From Trileptium ribeirensis (taxonomy: Eukaryota; Nematoda; Enoplea; Enoplida; Thoracostomopsidae): a stretch of DNA of 64,000 bases. The notes below the pieces were generated by a model. The model was given only the letters and a program-made list of their open reading frames with translations, did no database searches and was not told the origin of the DNA. The position numbers were made by a program, and so were the translations under genes. Within the stretch, counting starts at the first letter, position 1. Every line of letters starts with the position of its first letter. Shown here in pieces: positions 13,201 through 23,655 of this stretch. The DNA lies in the NCBI GenBank assembly GCA_030248225.1, contig JASANE010024944.1, positions 24,992-88,991 of the forward strand, in the 5' to 3' direction.

Positions 13201-14060
13201 TTCAGATATCCTTTAATTATATATAATATTGGATGCTTTTTCGTTGAGACCTTTGGGCTTCCCTACATTTGAAACTTGTGTGATCCTTTACGGTCAGAGA
13301 GCGACAGGAAACGTTACGTCTTCTCTATTTATTTTACGATGTTTATTTAACACTAAGTTTGTACTTTAATACTTTAGTTCAGCAATTTCAAATACATTGT
13401 CGAATGTTACATAAACACAGAAAAATGCTAATTGCATGCAAACTTCTCCAAATTGAAGAGATGTACCACCACGTATTTTGTGCCAGTTTCGCTTCACCCC
13501 GGTACAGAATAAGTGTCTCTTGTTTGTGCCTCCTTCGAATATTTCTTGTTCCGCTTGGGCCAATTGTCCTATCTCAATTTTTGTCTCGAGCCCATGTATT
13601 TGGTGGAAAGATACACCAAATACAAAAAAGAGTGGCGCAGAATACTAAAACAGGTCGATTGTGCGATGTGCTGAATTATCAAAGCACGCTTTCTTTAAAG
13701 CGCCGTGTGTTGCATTAATTATCGTTTGTATTTTGAAGCGTGTTTGCCAAAGATAGAATTGAAATGTAGTAGATATACTAATATAAACACATGCAGCGAC
13801 AATAATATAGCAAGAAGTGGTATCAACCATGGTAATTACAAAAGATAGTAATCATTCTAGCCGAATATCACGGAACTATTCTGCAAATATTCCACTTGTA
13901 CAATGACTATTCCATTTCACAAGTAATATATATATATACTATTGTATTCATATTTATGGTGTGTTCCTGTCCTGAAAATTTCATATAATAAAGGTTGCTG
14001 CTAAAGCTCGTTAGTTTACTCATTAATTTCAGCTATTTAATATCAAATCTCATATTTTTA
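10260..14060. other. long non-coding stretch upstream of the GPCR
   Basis: No exon is supported. Weakly repeated words ('aaacctagaaa', 'gcattccatcacc', 'tggtcga') at 11,100-11,300 and 11,430-11,560 suggest an old degenerate duplication. A GC-richer patch at 12,270-12,560 carries no recognisable protein in any frame. The GPCR promoter presumably lies near the 3' end of this stretch, but I see no diagnostic element. Confidence 0.45.
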
Positions 14061-14063
14061 CAG
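14061..14063 (+). promoter_or_regulatory. candidate 3' splice site in the GPCR 5' UTR
   Basis: A pyrimidine-rich 'catatttttacag' ends 35 nt upstream of the GPCR ATG. It fits either a 5'-UTR intron or a trans-splice acceptor. The sequence alone cannot separate these. Confidence 0.3.
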
Positions 14064-14098
14064 CGCGTTATTAAATTGTATCCTGTCCAATTTTCGCC

Positions 14099-15763
14099 AT
14101 GACATCCAGCCTGGAAACATACATAATCAATCGAATCCTGGCAGTGAAGAAAGTTACATCGATTGATTGTGACAACTGTCAACGCAGCACCAACAATAAT
14201 AATTCATTTATTGCAATGCGTTATTCAATTGCGTCTTCACTTAGCAACGCGGCTAGACTGTCTCTACACAAATTTTCTAAAGACAATAACAACCGCTCCG
14301 CATCAAGTGCGTTCTTCAACGTCACATCACAATCGTTGCTCTCAGCTGGAGGCTTCGATGTTTGCGAGTACACGGTCACCAATCATTTGAACATCCGATT
14401 TGGGCTCCTCGTTGTCGTCCTGTGTGCATTGTGTCTGTTGGGTACCCTCGGGAACGTCCTTTCGATCATCGTCTTTCTTCAAAAACAAATGCGTTCGTCC
14501 AGCAATAATTTTCTAATTGTGCTTGCCGTATGCGATACCGGTGTTTTGTGGGCAACGATAATGTTGTACAGTGTGGAGGTGTACTATGACTATGCGAGTA
14601 GTGTTCGGCTGTACAATGCTTGGTTTTCCTATGTACGGATTATGTTTTTGCTAAGCCATATTTTTCAAACGGGTGCCGTTTATGCGACCGTCGCAGCGAC
14701 TGCTGAACGCTGTATGATTTCATCGTATCCACGGTGTGCGCGTGTTTGGTGCACACATAAAAATGTTTTATGGATCATATTCGTTCTTAGCCTCGGCGTT
14801 ATTAGTGTTAATTTATCACGTTATTGGGAATTATCCGTCGTTGAAACCGTTAACTGCACAACAGCGACAGGATTCGGACGTTATAAGCTTGCCGAGGGTC
14901 CGCTTTTACGCAATCCAATATACGTTCGCTATTATTCAGCATATTTATGCAATATTTTGTTCATATTCATACCGTTTCTATTTCTACTACTGACCAATTT
15001 AACGGTCGCGCGTCAAATATATCTTGGTCGCGATCGAGGCACACGAACTACGGTATACAAGCGACCAACGCTAACCAGACGTTTTGCAACAAAAAAAGCG
15101 ACTCCTAGGCAAGTACCATCGTGCCACAACAATGCAGAATGTGATAACAACAACGTTACCACCGCTAAAAGTGTATATCAAACATCGTACAACTTTAGTT
15201 CCGTCAGAACAAGGACAAGTTGCTATAACAATTCTAACAATAAAGACTTCGGTGTTGAATCGACTGCAACTGTACGTGTGATCCGTCGTAATTTCTATAC
15301 TCGGGTTAGCCAAAGATTCCATGAACGTACCCAAGTGTGGAATAAGACGCGTGCTAAATCGAAAGCCAATGCCAAAGCAACAACGACAACAGCAGCTGTA
15401 ACAACGTTTATTAGTAACGGTGAACTGACTCCGATGGCCGACTTATCCACCATCTATATCCCACATCAAGCTCGGCACGAGAAATGGATAAGACGACACA
15501 AAGGACGCGATGCTACAGTGATTTTGCTGGTCGTTGTGTTCGTATTTCTTGTATGCAACGCTCCAGGGGTCCTATTGTCGACTTTGGAACAAGTACAGCC
15601 GAGTTTGCTGAAGAAATACGGCGAATTTTATGCGTTTGCGCGTGATGCAACAAACATTCTGACTACGCTAAATTCAGCAACTAATTTTCCAATCTACGTC
15701 ATATTTGGTCATGAATTTAAGAGAACTCTTGGCGGTATATTAGCTTGTAGCAACGCTAACTAA
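14099..15763 (+). CDS. class A (rhodopsin-like) GPCR, FMRFamide-receptor-like, intronless
   Basis: 554 codons in a single exon. This is a plasma-membrane receptor, most like the FMRFamide/myosuppressin neuropeptide receptor group; ligand inference is weak. TM1 is about 101-127, with GN at 118-119. TM2 is about 136-160, with LAVCD ending at the sodium-site Asp146. TM3 is about 180-202, followed by E203-R204-C205 in place of E/DRY. TM4 is about 222-240, TM5 about 279-302 with Pro292, TM6 about 470-493 with CNAP at 486-489, and TM7 about 513-536 with NFPIY at 529-533 in place of NPxxY. 'FGHEFKRTL' then marks helix 8. Group-typical words include QMRSS (130-134), QTGAVYATV (190-198), RYWE (241-244) and NSATNFPIYVIFG. 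The 100-residue N-terminus has sequons at Asn34, Asn65 and Asn74. The third intracellular loop is very long (about 303-468), basic and Ser/Thr/Asn-rich. No Cys sits at the outer end of TM3. The start is the first in-frame ATG, with G at -3. Confidence 0.9.
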   Translation: MTSSLETYIINRILAVKKVTSIDCDNCQRSTNNNNSFIAMRYSIASSLSNAARLSLHKFSKDNNNRSASSAFFNVTSQSLLSAGGFDVCEYTVTNHLNIRFGLLVVVLCALCLLGTLGNVLSIIVFLQKQMRSSSNNFLIVLAVCDTGVLWATIMLYSVEVYYDYASSVRLYNAWFSYVRIMFLLSHIFQTGAVYATVAATAERCMISSYPRCARVWCTHKNVLWIIFVLSLGVISVNLSRYWELSVVETVNCTTATGFGRYKLAEGPLLRNPIYVRYYSAYLCNILFIFIPFLFLLLTNLTVARQIYLGRDRGTRTTVYKRPTLTRRFATKKATPRQVPSCHNNAECDNNNVTTAKSVYQTSYNFSSVRTRTSCYNNSNNKDFGVESTATVRVIRRNFYTRVSQRFHERTQVWNKTRAKSKANAKATTTTAAVTTFISNGELTPMADLSTIYIPHQARHEKWIRRHKGRDATVILLVVVFVFLVCNAPGVLLSTLEQVQPSLLKKYGEFYAFARDATNILTTLNSATNFPIYVIFGHEFKRTLGGILACSNAN

Positions 15764-15936
15764 AATTTTCACCATCAGTAAGCGTGGCGTTACTTATCGC
15801 AGCCTGCCTACTGTGACTGAAGTTCACACAATAGGTACTTTACGTCTGTATCGTATATTCGCTATAAATCTAAAAACTAGGATGTCATTATTGTTTATCA
15901 ATTACATGAGGTTAGCCTTGAAATATTATTGAAAGC

Positions 15937-15942
15937 ATTAAA
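15937..15942 (+). terminator. candidate poly(A) signal (ATTAAA) of the GPCR
   Basis: This ATTAAA lies 174 nt past the GPCR stop codon. It is plausible by position only; the AT-rich background makes chance matches common. Confidence 0.25.
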
Positions 15943-15963
15943 AGACTTCAAAACCTGTCAGTA

Positions 15964-16770
15964 TATTTTCAATTTCTTATGTACAGAGTCTTGTGCGTGT
16001 AAATGTAACCAAGGATATAAAATGAATCAGATGTTAATCTTTAAGCCAATCTTGTTTCACGATAAGATGTCTTTTGTTGCTCTTCGTTCAGTTACGTATT
16101 GCTTAAAAGGTAGCTAGTTACGTGTATTACCACTTCTCGACAGTGTCAGGCACACCGTGTCTTCTGGTAGTTTTATTGACAGTGTTCGGAATTATTTGAG
16201 CAATGTTCATATGGGCTAGATACAAATATTGTAAATTTAGAAAAAACTGCACAGGACAGTTGACTAATAAACCGCATTAGCTACAGACGGTGTCCGTTAT
16301 AGTTAATTCGAGCCTAGTTAGCAGCTAAGGGTGTGTACGACACTGTCAAGAAAAAATGTAGTAGCTAGGGGCGTGTGGTACACCTTCCGCAATTGATTTA
16401 CAGTATGGGTGTCACCCTGACTGTCTATACGGTAAAGTCGCGACTACAGGGGTCCAAAAGTTCCAAACAGCGGTTTGTTTCCAAACAACATTATAACGTG
16501 AACGCCGTATTCGCGCAATATATATGATCGACTAAATGATACAATACTCCAGCATTGTTAGCACGTTTGATTCATCCTAATGTTTGACTAACAAGTTGAT
16601 GTTCTTTCAAATCTGGACTTCCAGCAAATGTCATTCGTTCGCTGTTTGATGACCACTCGGGTAAAAAAATCTAAAAAGATGCAACATTGATTTGTTCGTG
16701 TTGAGTATTGGCACGCTTTAGCCTTGAATTTAGAGACTCACTACCGTTATTTGTAGAAAGGTATCCCAAT
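15964..16770. other. non-coding stretch between GPCR and MULE remnant
   Basis: No gene seen. Two partly repeated words near 16,322-16,382 ('gcagctaagggtgtgtacg' and 'gtagctaggggcgtgtgg') suggest a small local duplication. Confidence 0.4.
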
Positions 16771-16779
16771 GCTGGTCCT

Positions 16780-17825
16780 CCCAACCATGTAGACAAATCT
16801 AGCCATTGCTTTTAAAGTATGCAAAAAATTTAGCTACCTCTTCTGAATCAGTGTATGCTCACTTGGCTGAAAGCAAATCTGCCCATGTACGAAACAGGTC
16901 GTTGCAGTATCATAACTACAAGGCTTTTATATCTTCTTCCACTGCTTTCCAGACCTCAGGTGCAAAATTTTTCTCTTTATTTTTCCGTAACGCATATATT
17001 ACATGGGCCCATCACATGAGGCGCTTTACAGTCGGGAACTGCATTGCCCATGCTGGCGTGATAGCTGAACAGCCGTCTGCCATTATGTATGTTGGTGCAT
17101 AATTCGCTTCGTAAACTTGAGCGATTTCCTTGACTACTGTGCCGAATAACTCACACTATGCATCAGCCCTTTCATCAGTTGAGACGGTGACTATACAATC
17201 GGATGAAATCGTTTGTCAGCATCAAATAATCCACATACCATAAGCGGACAATCGTTGAGCAATATTTCATACGTGGTATTTACTTGTAGCAGGTCACTGT
17301 TGAGAGCACGGCTGATAAGAAACTGCGTTGAGAGAAACATAAATAGATGTTGCGGTCCATTAACTCTGTAATCAGGTAGAATATATAAATCATGGTTTCC
17401 TCCCGGATGGATTGAATGCTCTTGGCACCATTTCTCGACGTCAGCTGAATTCAAATTTGCTGGTATTGTTACACTTCTTCGACAGTACGCTACACAATTT
17501 CGCAACTTAACATCGGGAACGTTGTTGTACCCTTCACTTGCGAGGTTTCTCCGAATCGTTTGAAGGCTTGAACCAGATGAAACAAAAAGCTTGACTTTCT
17601 TCTTCATCTGAGAGTTGAGGCCTTACCGCGACGGGTTCACAACGTCATGGGCATACAAACCTTTGCGGTAGATTTTAAAGCTTCCACTCGGCGTTGCTGC
17701 CAAAAAATAGAACATTTTCAATTCTTGAATGATCGAAAAAACGACATTTGAAATATTTTAAACATTGCATTAGATGTAGAAATAACATTTTGGACTTTAT
17801 AAACGACAGTACCCCTTGCGGTGAA
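16780..17825 (-). pseudogene. MULE-type (Mutator-like) transposase pseudogene
   Basis: Read on the minus strand. A Lys-rich stretch begins at the ATG at 17,607 (MKKKVKLFVSSG). A 138-codon frame then reaches '...FDADKRFHPIV' and stops at 17,191. One base of frameshift there leads into the conserved transposase part: TVSTDERAD, YAPTYIMADG, a 'CSAITPAW' helix and 'LM*WAHV'. In MULE transposases the last is a C-W-A-H motif; here TGA replaces the Cys codon. More in-frame stops occur near 17,157 and 16,912. Upstream, in a third register, 'FKCRFFDHS' and 'NFKIYRKGLYDHDVVNPS' precede the ATG across an in-frame stop. The element is clearly dead: one or more frameshifts and several stops. The + strand ORF over 16,806-17,102 is its antisense shadow. 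Confidence 0.8.
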
Positions 17826-17833
17826 TCATCGCC

Positions 17834-18274
17834 ATATATAAATCATGGTTTCTTCCCGGTTGGATTGAATGTTCTTGGCACCATTTATCGACGTCAGCTG
17901 AATTCAAATTTGCTGGTATTGTTACACTTCTTCGACAGTACGCTACACAATTTTGCACTTTAACATTAGGAACATTGTACCCTTCACGTGCGAGGTTTCT
18001 CCGAATCGTTTGAAGGCTTGAACCAGATGAAACAAAAAGCTTGACTTTCTTCTTCATCTGAGGGTTGAGGCCTTACCGCGACGGGTTCACAACGTCATGG
18101 TCATACAAACCTTTGCGGTAGATTTTAAAGTTTCCACTCGGCGTTGCTGCCAAAAATAGAACATTTTCAATTCTTGAATGATCGAAAAAACGACATTTGA
18201 AATATTTTAAACATTGCTTTAGATGTAGAAATAACATTTTGGACTTTATAAACGATAGTACCCCTTGCGGTGAA
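17834..18274 (-). pseudogene. tandem duplicate of part of the MULE transposase remnant
   Basis: Positions 17,834-18,274 repeat 17,381-17,825 in direct orientation (offset 453 bp) with few substitutions and small indels. The copy contains the same MKKKVKLFVSSG start (ATG at 18,057) and 86 codons of frame before it runs out at the duplication joint near 17,826-17,833. The high identity implies the duplication is much younger than the decay of the transposase, or that gene conversion has acted. Confidence 0.85.
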
Positions 18275-19430
18275 CTAAACTCACAAACCTCCAGAAATTA
18301 CATAAGTACACTGAAGTACTGAATAAAATGAACCAGACTTAACAAATGAAGTGAAGTTGTTGCTAAAACTAATTCCGTATTTATACCAAAACTTATGTTT
18401 TCCTTGTGAGATTTGTTCTCATGGTTATAAAGATCATGGTTATCTTTTGTAGATTTCGTATCATTTCTCACGATTTTTGCGTTACCGTTTTGTGCTCATC
18501 AATTTTCGCACAGTTCGGTAGTATTCTGACAATTCATAATAATTCTGACAAATCATCATTTCAGCGACAAAATGAAATTTACTAAATGAAATGTTATAAA
18601 ATGAAAGTTTTCTAACAAGTCAGCCATTGTTTTGACAAATCCATCTCTAAATTCTGACAATTAATATTTCTCCGAAAATACTCACGGACAATGCGTAAAA
18701 AATGAACGTTTATTCAAAAAGCTCATTTTAGGTGTGTTGGCTCAAGATCGAAGGCTTGACTTAAATATTAATGTATCTCTAACACATCCATTATAGGTTT
18801 AAGCGTATGGTTCAAACAATGTATCAACATAACCAAGAGTGCATTAGGGATGCCTAATTAACTCTGATATAACTGGTTACAGGAAGCTAGCAAAAACACT
18901 AGAAGTTTCAGCTTAGCTTTAGCTAGCATGAACGAAATTAATATCAGCTGTGGAAAATATGAATGCGCGTTATCGTATAACTATTGTGGAAGCTCGACCA
19001 AATGTGTAACTACATTTGCTACAAACCTAGTATATGGATTCAATAAAGCAAAACACTAAGAGTGACATTTACATTAGTTAAAAGTAACTTCAGTAACACA
19101 TCAGTTAAATCACTACTGTGAGACCATAAGGCAATTAAATTTAAAAAATTGCGTGTTATGCTACGTTTATTAACAAAAAGCAAGCTCTGCTGCAGAAAGT
19201 TTTTTAGGAACGGATATTCCATATTATATTTCTTAAGCAGAAATATGTTACAGCAGTATGTTATGTTCCCTAGTTACATCGTTGTTCTTATCTAAGTGTA
19301 GAACAATGGAAAAGTGGATATAAATGGCGGAGGTGGTGGAAAGGCTTGATCACCTACCCTCCTATCCCAATGAAGCATGGGGCCGTTTATCTCTAGCCCT
19401 AGTATTCATAAGGGCAGGGACCGTTAACTT
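18275..19430. other. non-coding stretch
   Basis: No gene seen. The segment 18,465-18,710 repeats the word 'ttctgacaa' about four times and may be a degraded small repeat. A GC-richer patch begins near 19,320. Confidence 0.4.
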
Positions 19431-19436
19431 GCACAC

Positions 19437-19916
19437 GTGGCCAGTGGTATGATGATGTCCTCCCTTGGCATAACTGTCATGTTCAAACCGGTGGGTCAAA
19501 ATGGGCTGTTGTGGTATGCTGCAGCTTTGACCTTTACACAATCCCGTACCCTGCGCGATGGATGTTCACCAATGGCCTATTTTGCCCCGAAAGATAAGTC
19601 GTATGCACCCTCTGCATTGCTAGTCCCGCTTAACGGAAGCTACGGGCAACCACAACCCGTATTAATTATTCAATGGCTTATAATCGATACACAGCTTGCA
19701 AGTAGTAATTTGATACTTCATTTAGTTTATCGATGTCTACAATCTATCCAGCGCTCAAGGAGAGCCCCGACCACCTTTGTTGCCTATATCAGCGCATACG
19801 ACCAAAATAGGTTGATGTTAGAGTGTTTACTTAATGCACATCGAAACCCAGAAGACATCAAACGCTGTTATAATGAAATATTGAGCCGGCTCATACTTGA
19901 CTTACTTATATTCTGA
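19437..19916 (+). other. unrecognised 159-codon open frame
   Basis: This ORF is longer than chance for such AT-rich DNA, and the segment is GC-richer than its surroundings. I cannot assign a family. Visible parts: a Met-rich start, 'YFAPKDKSYAPSALLVPLNG' followed by 'PQPVLIIQ', then a hydrophobic/helical stretch and an acidic C-terminus ('NPEDIKRCYNEIL'). Frames beyond the stop, to about 20,150, keep a similar base composition but are broken, as in a decayed coding or transposon sequence. No splice sites stand out. It could be a transposon-borne or pseudogenised exon. Confidence 0.25.
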
Positions 19917-20860
19917 GACGCTGCTGGCTATTACCAAACGAAACTATGGGACACCTAGCGTAACCGAAGGCTAATAGGTTGGCCTAACCAGTTCCGGACT
20001 TCCTAATGCGAACAGATACATTTGTGAGATCCCTCTATACAGCACAACGTTTCCTGAAAGCAACACGGTTACACATGAGCTTTGGACCGCGTTTCCAAAC
20101 CAACATTGTACCTAAGCTTGTTCGATTGATGTTTATGAGCAACCATGAACGTTAACACTACCAAGGGAGCAGCAATATGGGGCGAGGTGGCCCCCTCACT
20201 TTTCGGCCAAAATCGGTAAAATAGGAGTTTCACTTTGGCACCCTCAATTTTGCCTCATGGCTACCCCACTTTGAGTCGCCCCATATCCGAATAGCGATCT
20301 GCTGCCCTGAACGCTACTCAAAGACGCCAGCGCCTAGAACATTCCCTCGATCCACTGAGGGATCATCCGCCACACTTGGGTACCTCTAACTTAAGTTGAA
20401 TAGGAATCCCGCTATCAGAAGCATTTCAGGACCCGCTTAGCACAACCTGAAAGACCTCAAAGGAATCCTTTCCAGACCGACTAGTCTTTTAATCCTTACG
20501 TCGAAAGTTTAAATCCTATGCCAGATGTGAACAGTAAATTAATAGCTGTAAGCGAGTTACGGCGTGATTATTCTTTCGATCGATAAATTTTCTGCTACCA
20601 ACCTAGTGTTTGAAGTGTTGCTAACCTTCAATGAATCTCCGTTAAGCTTGCTCTTAAAAGCCATAGAGCTTCAAGCACAGAAGCTTTACCAAAAAACAAT
20701 CAGCTTATTATGCCGGCATGAAAGAGAAAGCAAGTGAAATTTATTTATTGACGCGCTGGATCCAATGGAATGATACCTTGACATGATAAAATCATACACA
20801 GTCATGCGTCAATGTAATTGTATATATGCGTAGAAAAAGCTATCTGTTTATATATTTCAG
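19917..20860. other. stretch between the 19.4-kb ORF and SDR-A
   Basis: GC-richer at first (to about 20,520), with one foldback element at 20,165-20,307 (listed separately). The region before the SDR-A exon is AT-rich. I searched it for the missing SDR-A upstream exon (a Tyr-x-x-x-Lys exon) and found none. Confidence 0.4.
20165..20307. mobile_element. 143-bp foldback element
   Basis: The ends form an imperfect palindrome. The left 'gggagcagcaatatggggcg' pairs with the right end, whose reverse complement begins 'gggcagcagatcgctattcg' and continues 'gatatggggcga'. The left arm lacks about 11 nt present in the right. The inner part also has opposing 'ggtggccccctcac' and 'ggctaccccactttgagtcg' blocks. 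It looks like a short MITE-type element. Coding capacity is nil and target-site duplications are unclear. Confidence 0.6.
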
Positions 20861-20909
20861 CCCTGGCCTAGTCGCTACAAATATCGCCAGAGACGAAGAA
20901 GCGAACAAG
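20861..20909 (+). CDS. SDR-A (partial gene), penultimate exon
   Basis: A 49-nt exon after a strong acceptor (tatatttcag), ending at donor AAG|gtattg. In phase 2 it encodes PGLVATNIARDEEANK, the PG motif and following cofactor-loop region of a classical short-chain dehydrogenase/reductase. Length, entry phase (2) and exit phase (0) equal those of the corresponding SDR-B exon at 49,813-49,861, so the two genes are paralogues. Upstream exons (glycine motif, NNxG, YxxxK) were not found in the window. They may lie before position 1, in which case the GPCR sits in an intron, or they may be lost. Confidence 0.8.
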
Positions 20910-22462
20910 GTATTGAAAAATATTTGCTTGTATTCCCAACTATAGTCCTGGTAGTTGTTCCTTACAGAATTTAAGCACCAGGAGTTTGATGACAAGCATA
21001 GCTCAACAGCGGTTGATCAAACCAATGGCTGTGATAAAATTTTAGTCTTGATGCGCTATTGTTTAGATCCCTAGCTCCATTTGTTAACCAAATGTCCTCG
21101 AAATCCGGCGTTTTTTACCATTTCAAGTTATGAACATTAATATGATAATGTCTAACATATTTATGTTGCAACATTATCCCAAAGCCAAGCTGAAGGACAT
21201 GAGCTGTATGCAGGTTGTGTCGTCATCAATATACTGAAGCCTAAAGTGTGAGTCTTAGCCAAAACCATGCTCATTATATGACCTATATACTATTATACCT
21301 AAAAATAAGTCACAATGGCCGCGACCACAAACCCCTTCCTACCCTGTTATTTTTCAAGCTATACCGTTATGCCCATCAGCTCTAAACTCTGGAGCTGGTT
21401 GACGGATGTGGAAAATATTAAAGCTCATCACATTGAGGTATAATTCCTTTTACTTCAATCTCTCGCGTTTCCAAAGAGAGGTCGAACTACCCTTCTTTTC
21501 ACGCCTAAATATATTACTTTTGAAACTAATCTTGTACTTATATCTTGTGCCTAACTTTGTGGGTGCATGCCTTGAATCTCATATTTTCGAAAAATTCAGC
21601 TTTAGTCAAGTTAGCTTATAAAATTTTTTTAGATTTTTCAGTAATTTCACCAATGGTTGGCATTTCGTGTTTCGCGCGGCGCTTAGTATATATTTGCCAT
21701 ATATATACTGCAGTCAGCAGGATATTCCCAACTACAGTCTTGGTAGTTGAACAGTACAACATTTAATTACATTAAAGAGGTTGACATGCTTAGCTCAATA
21801 ACGGCTGGTCAAATTGTTGTTGATAAGTTGATAAGTTCTTAATATCTTTAAATTGACGCGAACTGGTATGCTTGTAACACTTACATGCTTTGCTTCAAGT
21901 CTTGACTGATTTTTGAGGAAAAATCTATTTTTACTATTTTACGTAAAAACCATGTAAATTTGCTACTTTTCATTGCAAAATATCATTCCGAAATAGCTTC
22001 ACAGAAATATTTTGAAACACTTTTATTTTTGGTGCCGCATATCGAGGTGTAATATTTTGATTCTATTTCTTCTGCTGCCATCGAGAAAGAATTCTAGCAA
22101 CCAATTGGTCTAAATTTCAATTTCTTCGAATCTCACATAGAGCTTGATTCTTCGAGTTAGCTTAAAAAATTTTCGCCTACGTTTTAATTTCAATCTTTCT
22201 GAGAAAATACATTTTACGCAATTTGCGTTATAAAAATTTTGCTCAAAACTTGAATGTTTTTGAAAAATAGTTTGGATCCCACCAGACGAAAACTCGCAGT
22301 AAAATTTTTTGTATAAGGATAAACTGACATTTTCACTTTCCTATATTTTATAACATTTTTCTTTTACATTAAAGACATTTTCATTCTTATATTCTAAATT
22401 ATCTTTCTTATGTTTCGTCATTTACAATCGTTCATATTCCGATACATCCTTTCACATATGCT

Positions 22463-22735
22463 TATAAGCGCATCCAATACAAGATTCTTCTAGTTGTATA
22501 CAACGCAATTACTACGAGAACGCCGCCATATGTTGCCGACATTCTTACCACTTCATCCGGACTACGACTTGCCAACGAAAGGATACTGCGAATTCATGTG
22601 GCAAGAAACAATAGCTTCCAATTTTTTGGGCCTTCGGAATGGAATAAACTGCCGCTTGCTTCGCGAAGTCCAGACCTAGAACTGACTCATTTCAAATCTA
22701 GACTCAAGACGTATTTATTTCCAACGAAATCGTGA
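22463..22735 (+). pseudogene. LINE (non-LTR retrotransposon) ORF2 C-terminal fragment
   Basis: An open frame of 90 codons before the stop at 22,733 ends as CR1/L2-like LINE ORF2 proteins typically do. It shows 'RIQYKILLVVYNAI', 'TPPYVADILT', 'GLRLANERILRIHVARNNSF', 'FFGPSEWNKLPL' and the terminal 'FKSRLKTYLF'. The pattern F.G...WN.LPL...S..L..FKS.LKTYLF is diagnostic of this class. The catalytic reverse transcriptase domain is missing upstream: a 5'-truncated insertion, as is usual for LINEs. It sits in the SDR-A intron in the same orientation. Confidence 0.8.
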
Positions 22736-23339
22736 CAGGTTTGATTGAAAGATATCATAAACATGTAAAACTTACCTTGCGCGTTCGAGACATCTTCGCG
22801 AAAAAAAAGCGCGTTATAAATCAATTATTATCATTATATTCTGGTACTTTCTTTCTACCATATGCCGCTATTTTGTTTTGTTTTGTATATTCCGACATTT
22901 TCTGTCTTTTATATTTCGATATTTTCTTTCTTTTATATTTCGACTAGTTTTGTTATACTCTGTCATGAACTTTCTTATATTTCGACATTAAATTTCTTGT
23001 ATTCTGGAACAAACGTTATACATTTACTAGAATATAATCACAATTTTAAGAGATTCAGCACGAAGAAGTAGTCTGGCATGTAAAATCTGAAATTTCGACT
23101 TATAAATAAGTGAAACATAAACGAAATGTTACACAAACATATAAAAAATATTGGTCGAGCACAAACCGTTTTCTCCATAATACATTAAGTGCGAAATTTG
23201 GTGATATCTAGGGATCGAATTGTATGATAATTAAAACTAACTAAAAGTGTTGATGTAAAACATGTTGCAATGTGAAATCTCTTAATTGTTGGTTGTTAGT
23301 AATTGTTTGCTTCAGTGAAGTTGCAAAAACAGTGTGTCG

Positions 23340-23655
23340 ATGGATGGAAGGGTTACCCCCACCCCTAGGGGTCAGACTTCCAACGAGCCACATCTATCTC
23401 TAATGAAAACTCCAATCGAACAAAACCTCCGACGAGGCCCGAAGGTGTGCGGAAAAGTTTAGCAAACACAGAGTGAAAATCGGCAAAAAAATTCTGGTAG
23501 AATTGGGAAAAAATAGTGGAAATTAGGAAAATAATAGCAATTTTGCCAAAAAATTGGGGGGAACTTTTAGCAAAATTGAGAAGAATTTTGAGTTCCCAAA
23601 AATTTCGAGGACCTACCTCCTCCTAAACAAACCGACAGACCTTCGACACCTATGG
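23340..23655. repeat. dispersed A-rich/C-rich repeat (family A)
   Basis: C-rich flank ('gggttacccccacccctagg'), then a core of repeated 'gcaaaaaaattctgg', 'aattgggaaaaa', 'ccaaaaaattgggg', and a C-rich exit ('ctacctcctcctaaac'). The words 'ttttgagttcccaaaaat' recur at about 53,770 in another member, which supports a true family and not mere base composition. Confidence 0.55.

Noticed and set aside
15976..16030. 'VRVNVTK' reading as a missing SDR-A exon
   Set aside because: The upstream residues do not match the ELAxxGVRVN context, there is no YxxxK, and no suitable acceptor or donor is present.
16806..17102. 98-codon + strand ORF
   Set aside because: It is antisense to the conserved YAPTYIMADG...WAHV part of the MULE transposase, which is the real coding history.
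19437..19916. Lipoxygenase-like reading of the 159-codon ORF ('PSALLVPLNG...PQPVLIIQ')
   Set aside because: The resemblance is limited to a few residues. The metal-ligand histidines and the following helix pattern are not there.
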